Positions 60,632-64,000 of a stretch of DNA of 64,000 bases are shown here, piece after piece. The translations under genes were made by a program, and so were the position numbers. How positions within the stretch are numbered: position 1 is the stretch's first letter; each line of letters begins with the position of its first letter. This DNA comes from Halomonas ventosae (GTDB taxonomy: Bacteria > Pseudomonadota > Gammaproteobacteria > Pseudomonadales > Halomonadaceae): the NCBI RefSeq assembly GCF_004363555.1, contig NZ_SNZJ01000022.1:1-64000 (forward strand), in the 5' to 3' direction. Under the pieces are notes generated by a model that saw only the letters and a list, made by a program, of their open reading frames with translations, made no database searches and had not been told where the DNA came from.

Positions 60632-60644
60632 TTAGCCAGGCTAA
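60632..60644. promoter_or_regulatory. Palindrome TTAGCC-A-GGCTAA upstream of osmC
   Basis: A perfect odd palindrome 86 bases before the osmC start. A related element, TTAGTTCAGCTAAT, lies at 46871-46884 upstream of the class D beta-lactamase gene. It is a candidate operator; the regulator is unknown. Confidence 0.4.
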
Positions 60645-60695
60645 TCCAACTGCTTAGGAATCGTCGCTTTCCGGGCGTTTCCTGGATCGCATAGG

Positions 60696-60715
60696 ATTCG
60701 CAGAGATTCGCAGAG
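60696..60715. repeat. Tandem 10-base repeat at the osmC ribosome site
   Basis: ATTCGCAGAG occurs twice head to tail, directly followed by AAGGA, the ribosome-binding site of osmC. Copy-number changes would alter leader length. Confidence 0.55.
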
Positions 60716-60729
60716 AAGGAAGCCTATCC

Positions 60730-61179
60730 ATGTCAGTCCACCAGTCCGCCATCCGTTGGCAGCGCAGCCCTCACGAAGCCGATGCCAACACCTATTCGCG
60801 CAACCACCAGGTTTCGCTGAATGGTGGCCAGCAGGTCAATGTTTCCGCGTCGGCTGAATTCAAGGGCGATTCAAGCTGCGCCGACCCGGAACAGATGCTG
60901 GTCAGCGCGGTGTCCAGCTGTCATATGCTGTTCTTTCTGGCGATCGCCGAGTTCCAGGGGTATCAGGTCGAATCCTATCACGACGATCCCGTCGGCCATC
61001 TGGAGCGCAACGACAAGAAAGGGATGGAGGTGACGCGTATTGTGCTGTCACCGCGCATCGCCTTCGGCGGCGATAACATACCGAATCAGGACGCGATATC
61101 CAGGATCCACGCCGGCGCCCATCGTAACTGTTTCATCCGTAATTCGATCACCGCCGAGGTGTCGATCAACCATAGCTAG
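60730..61179 (+). CDS. OsmC-family thiol peroxidase-like protein
   Basis: A 149-residue OsmC/Ohr-like protein. The two reactive cysteines appear in GDSSCADPEQML and AVSSCHMLFFLAIAE. OsmC proteins reduce organic hydroperoxides and respond to osmotic stress. The arrangement upstream of the crotonase and ligase genes suggests it may protect against or act on thiols or thioesters of the pathway, by inference. Start supported by AAGGA. It has a moderate GC content compared with the left part of the window. Confidence 0.88.
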   Translation: MSVHQSAIRWQRSPHEADANTYSRNHQVSLNGGQQVNVSASAEFKGDSSCADPEQMLVSAVSSCHMLFFLAIAEFQGYQVESYHDDPVGHLERNDKKGMEVTRIVLSPRIAFGGDNIPNQDAISRIHAGAHRNCFIRNSITAEVSINHS

Positions 61180-61205
61180 TCAGCCATTCCTGGCGGGAGT
61201 CAAAT

Positions 61206-62006
61206 ATGCATAACAGCCAAACTTCGGAAAGTATCCTGCTCAGAGAGGATAGGGACGGGGCTGTCACCCTCACGTTGAATCGGCCGGACAAGTTCAACAC
61301 CCTTTCCGAGGCGATGCTGGCCGAGTTGCAGCGGGAGCTGGACGCGATTGCCGCCGACCCTGCCGTTCGCTGTGTGGTGATCGGTGCCAGGGGACGGGGC
61401 TTTTGCGCCGGTCACGACCTGCGGGAGATGCGTGCCAATCCTGATCACTCCTATTATCAGGCGCTGTTCCGTCGCTGCAGCCGAGTGATGCAGAGTATCG
61501 TCGCGCTGCCGGTGCCGGTCATCGCCAACGTTCAGGGCATGGCCACGGCAGCGGGGTGCCAGCTGGTGGCCAGCTGTGACCTGGCCATCGCCGCCCGATC
61601 GGCCAGCTTCGCGGTATCGGGCATCAACGTTGGCCTGTTCTGCTCGACCCCCGCCGTGGCGCTGTCACGCAACATCCCCCCCAAGCGGGCGTTCGACATG
61701 CTGGTATCAGGCCACTTCATCGATGCGGAGACGGCACTGGAGTGGGGGCTGTTGAGTGGCGTCGCCGACGATGCCGATCTGGACGCGGCCGTTGACGACA
61801 AGGTGGCACAGATCCTGGGCAAGAGCCCTGCGGCGGTGCGTTTCGGAAAGTCCATGTTCCACCACCAGCGTCAGATGGCCCTGGAGGATGCCTACGACTT
61901 TGCCGGTGATGTGATGGCCGAGAACATGCTGAGCCCTGACGCCGGCGAGGGGATCGATGCCTTTCTCGCCAAGCGTAAACCCGTCTGGGAGCAGCCAGGC
62001 CGCTAG
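61206..62006 (+). CDS. ECHDC3-like enoyl-CoA hydratase/isomerase family protein
   Basis: A 266-residue crotonase. The CoA and oxyanion regions are clear (GRGFCAGHDLREM, NVQGMATAAGCQLVAS), but the two catalytic glutamates of hydratases are not where expected: the first reads Gln in AAGCQLVAS and the second region reads GINVGLFCSTP. This pattern is that of ECHDC3-type proteins, ending with AFLAKRKPVW. Its reaction is therefore uncertain. GGGAG precedes the ATG by seven bases; it lies 26 bases after osmC. Confidence 0.85.
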   Translation: MHNSQTSESILLREDRDGAVTLTLNRPDKFNTLSEAMLAELQRELDAIAADPAVRCVVIGARGRGFCAGHDLREMRANPDHSYYQALFRRCSRVMQSIVALPVPVIANVQGMATAAGCQLVASCDLAIAARSASFAVSGINVGLFCSTPAVALSRNIPPKRAFDMLVSGHFIDAETALEWGLLSGVADDADLDAAVDDKVAQILGKSPAAVRFGKSMFHHQRQMALEDAYDFAGDVMAENMLSPDAGEGIDAFLAKRKPVWEQPGR

Positions 62007-62118
62007 CGCCGCTGCATGACAGAAAACCCTGATGCCGATCAGGCCGCGGATTCGAGAGTGGCATGGCCGGTGAAACGCCGAGTCTTGAACCCTCCCTTAC
62101 AATAACAGGGGTTACACC

Positions 62119-63759
62119 ATGAGTGATGTCTGCCAGTTCAATGATGCTCTCGAGAAAACGGCGGCAAATCATGTACCGCTTTCACCCTTGAGCTTCATCA
62201 AGCGGGCGGCTGCCGTTTATCCTGACAGGACGGCGCTGATCTACAACGAGACACGTTACAGCTGGCAGCAGACCTACGACCGCTGTTGTCGACTGGCCTC
62301 CCTGTTGAAACAGTTCGGCATCGACAGGGGCGATACGGTGGCCGTCATGTTGCCGAATGTCCCGGCCATGTACGAGGCCCACTTCGGGGTTCCCATGGTG
62401 GGCGCGGTGTTGAATGCGATCAACATTCGCCTGGACCCGGAGGCGGTGGCCTTCATCCTCGAACATAGCCGCTCGCGCCTGCTGCTGGTGGACCCCGAGT
62501 ACGTGGACGTGGTCGAGAAGGCCCTGGCCCGCCTGGAAGGGCCGGCGCCCAGGGTGATCAACGTCTCCGACCCGAGCCAGGGCGAAGAGCGCCTGATCGG
62601 CGACCTGGAGTACGAGGCGCTGCTGGCTGAGCAGCCGGCGCGGGAGGACTGGCAGCTGCCGGTCGACGAGTGGGATGCGATCGCGCTGGGGTACACCTCC
62701 GGCACCACTGGCAACCCCAAGGGGGTCGTCACCCACCATCGGGGCGCCTATCTGAATGCGGTCAGCAACGTGCTCTCCTGGACCTTGCCGTCCCGCGTGG
62801 TCTACCTCTGGACCCTGCCGATGTTTCACTGCAACGGCTGGTGCTTCCCGTGGACGCTGGCGGCGATCGGCGGGACCAGCGTCTGCCTTCGCCGGGTCGA
62901 CCCGCAGGAGATCCTGCGCCTGATCAGGCAGCATCGCGTCAGCCACTACTGCGGTGCGCCCATCGTCCACTCGATGATCGCCGATGCTGCCGGTGCCGAG
63001 CAGGCAGCGATCGACCACAAGGTGTCGGGGCTGATCGCCGGTGCGGCGCCGCCGGCGTCGGTGCTGGAGCGCATGGAGAAGCTCGGTGTCGAGCTCACCC
63101 ACGTCTACGGGCTCACCGAGACCTATGGCCCCGCCTCGGTGTGCACCAAGCAGGATGGCTGGGACCAGCGCCCCCTGGAGGAGCGGGTTCGGCTCAATGG
63201 ACGCCAGGGGGTCACCTATCCCCTGCAGGAGGGCATCGCGGTACTCGACCCGGCCACGCTGGAGCCCGTTCCCGCCGACGGCGAGACGGTGGGCGAGATC
63301 ATGTTCCGGGGCAATATCGTCATGAAGGGGTATCTGCGTAACGAGGCCGCGACCAGCGAAGCCTTTGCCGGCGGCTGGTTTCACTCCGGTGACCTGGGTG
63401 TGGTGGAATCGGATGGCTACATCAAGATTCGCGACCGACTGAAGGACGTGATCATCTCGGGCGGGGAAAACATCTCCTCGATGGAGGTGGAGGAGATCCT
63501 CCAGCGGCATGAAGAGGTCGAACTCGCGGCGGTCGTGGCGATGGCGGATGCCAAGTGGGGCGAAGTCCCCGCGGCCTTCGTCCAGTTGCGCCCGGGCAGC
63601 GAGCTGAGCGAAGACGCGCTGATCAGCTTCTGCAGGGAGAACATCAGCCGCTTCAAGGCGCCCAAGAAGGTGATCTTTGGCCCCTTGCCGACCACCCCCA
63701 CGGGGAAGATCCAGAAGTTCCAGTTGCGCAAGCAGCTCGAGACCGGCCCGTCAGCCTGA
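62119..63759 (+). CDS. Acyl-CoA ligase (AMP-forming), DmdB-like candidate
   Basis: A 546-residue ANL-superfamily ligase: P-loop YTSGTTGNPKGVV, A5 HVYGLTETYGP, A7 HSGDLGVVESDGYIKIRDR, and the A10 lysine in PTGKIQKFQL. It turns an acid, ATP and CoA to an acyl-CoA. Short- or medium-chain fatty acids fit the family; methylmercaptopropionate ligase DmdB belongs to the same clade of about 540-residue enzymes. Its location behind the crotonase and within the DmdA-like cluster makes this worth testing. It starts 112 bases after the crotonase gene. Confidence 0.88.
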   Translation: MSDVCQFNDALEKTAANHVPLSPLSFIKRAAAVYPDRTALIYNETRYSWQQTYDRCCRLASLLKQFGIDRGDTVAVMLPNVPAMYEAHFGVPMVGAVLNAINIRLDPEAVAFILEHSRSRLLLVDPEYVDVVEKALARLEGPAPRVINVSDPSQGEERLIGDLEYEALLAEQPAREDWQLPVDEWDAIALGYTSGTTGNPKGVVTHHRGAYLNAVSNVLSWTLPSRVVYLWTLPMFHCNGWCFPWTLAAIGGTSVCLRRVDPQEILRLIRQHRVSHYCGAPIVHSMIADAAGAEQAAIDHKVSGLIAGAAPPASVLERMEKLGVELTHVYGLTETYGPASVCTKQDGWDQRPLEERVRLNGRQGVTYPLQEGIAVLDPATLEPVPADGETVGEIMFRGNIVMKGYLRNEAATSEAFAGGWFHSGDLGVVESDGYIKIRDRLKDVIISGGENISSMEVEEILQRHEEVELAAVVAMADAKWGEVPAAFVQLRPGSELSEDALISFCRENISRFKAPKKVIFGPLPTTPTGKIQKFQLRKQLETGPSA

Positions 63760-63837
63760 ACTGGGCGAGGATGAGGCGTTGACGCAGCATCGCTGGCGGA
63801 GTGGGGGCAGTGCCTCCGGCGAAAGAAGGAACATATC

Positions 63838-64000
63838 ATGTACAGGGTGCGTCGCTGGGTGGTTCGCCATGCCAGAGTCTTCGAGATGATCTACCGGCGT
63901 TTCGAGCCGGTGCTGGTCAAGCTCGCCCCCGTGTGGCGGCGACTGGGTCACGAGCGTGTCGAGGCGCCGGTGAGGAGGGTGGAAAAGGCCGCCAAGGGGG
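63838..64000 (+). CDS. MetV-like protein, 5' part (cut by window edge)
   Basis: The first 54 codons of a paralog of the protein encoded at 54556-55032. Both share RHAR-F, Y-R-FEPV-VKL-P-W and the pattern E-PV-E-K. The Cys-rich part would lie beyond the edge. AAGGA lies eight bases before the ATG. Codon use is more GC-rich than in the first copy, so the two are not a recent duplication. A MetF partner may follow outside the window. Confidence 0.8.
   Translation, partial: MYRVRRWVVRHARVFEMIYRRFEPVLVKLAPVWRRLGHERVEAPVRRVEKAAKG

Noticed and set aside
61206-62006. Naming the crotonase DmdD
   Set aside because: The glutamates expected for methylthioacryloyl-CoA hydratase are absent; the ECHDC3 pattern fits better.
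62182-63510. 442-codon minus-strand frame opposite the acyl-CoA ligase gene
   Set aside because: No family likeness; the ligase has all its motifs in the plus frame.

Overview
The window reads as a chromosomal stretch of a high-GC, halophilic or marine gammaproteobacterium, most likely of the Halomonas group. Pointers are a NhaD-type Na+/H+ antiporter, a FabV enoyl reductase, a BCCT compatible-solute carrier, a Pseudomonas-type two-subunit arginine succinyltransferase, and DUF3422/DUF3581/DUF3820 proteins. The genus is an inference from gene content. No rRNA, tRNA, CRISPR array or intact insertion sequence was found.

Layout. 0-8.2 kb: an EAL protein with a degenerate receiver, an AidB-like dehydrogenase, then a coupled Nudix-MoxR-DUF58-TgpA operon and a glutathione peroxidase. 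8.2-13 kb: a small DUF7079-like gene with a duplicated 3' tail, fabV, a GlxA/ArgR-type regulator, an EamA exporter and a methyltransferase. 13.2-19.4 kb: an arginine succinyltransferase (AST) operon, astC-aruF-aruG-astD-astB, without astE, running into zapE. 20.6-23.1 kb: a GNAT enzyme, a TRIC/UPF0126 protein and a DUF3541-like lipoprotein whose tail overlaps an AT-rich exosortase-type acyltransferase gene. 23.9-28.4 kb: a three-gene envelope/c-di-GMP operon (small PstS-like protein, porin, CHASE-PAS-GGDEF-EAL protein). 28.8-45.7 kb: mostly housekeeping genes (nhaD, tandem Usp, CorA, MFS, a voltage-sensor-like protein, LemA plus two TPM proteins, an exo/endonuclease-phosphatase family protein). 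46-50 kb: an NfsA-type nitroreductase, a class D beta-lactamase, an oxidoreductase remnant, a YgjV protein and a DapA-like aldolase.

50.6-64 kb is the accessory part and the most interesting region; several of its genes are visibly less GC-rich than the rest. On the minus strand lie a GcvT/DmdA-family methyltransferase, a small MetV-like cysteine-rich protein (MTHFR C-terminal domain), PurU, FolD, a 65-residue small protein and a BCCT carrier. On the plus strand follow an OsmC protein, an ECHDC3-like crotonase, an acyl-CoA ligase, and the start of a second MetV-like gene cut by the window edge. An Lrp regulator, an MFS carrier and a Lpd-like flavoprotein sit between. Read together, this looks like import of a methylated osmolyte (DMSP or a betaine-like compound), transfer of a methyl group to tetrahydrofolate, and oxidation of that carbon to formate through MetVF, FolD and PurU. 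The ligase and crotonase could act on the demethylated acid. The substrate is not proven by the sequence.
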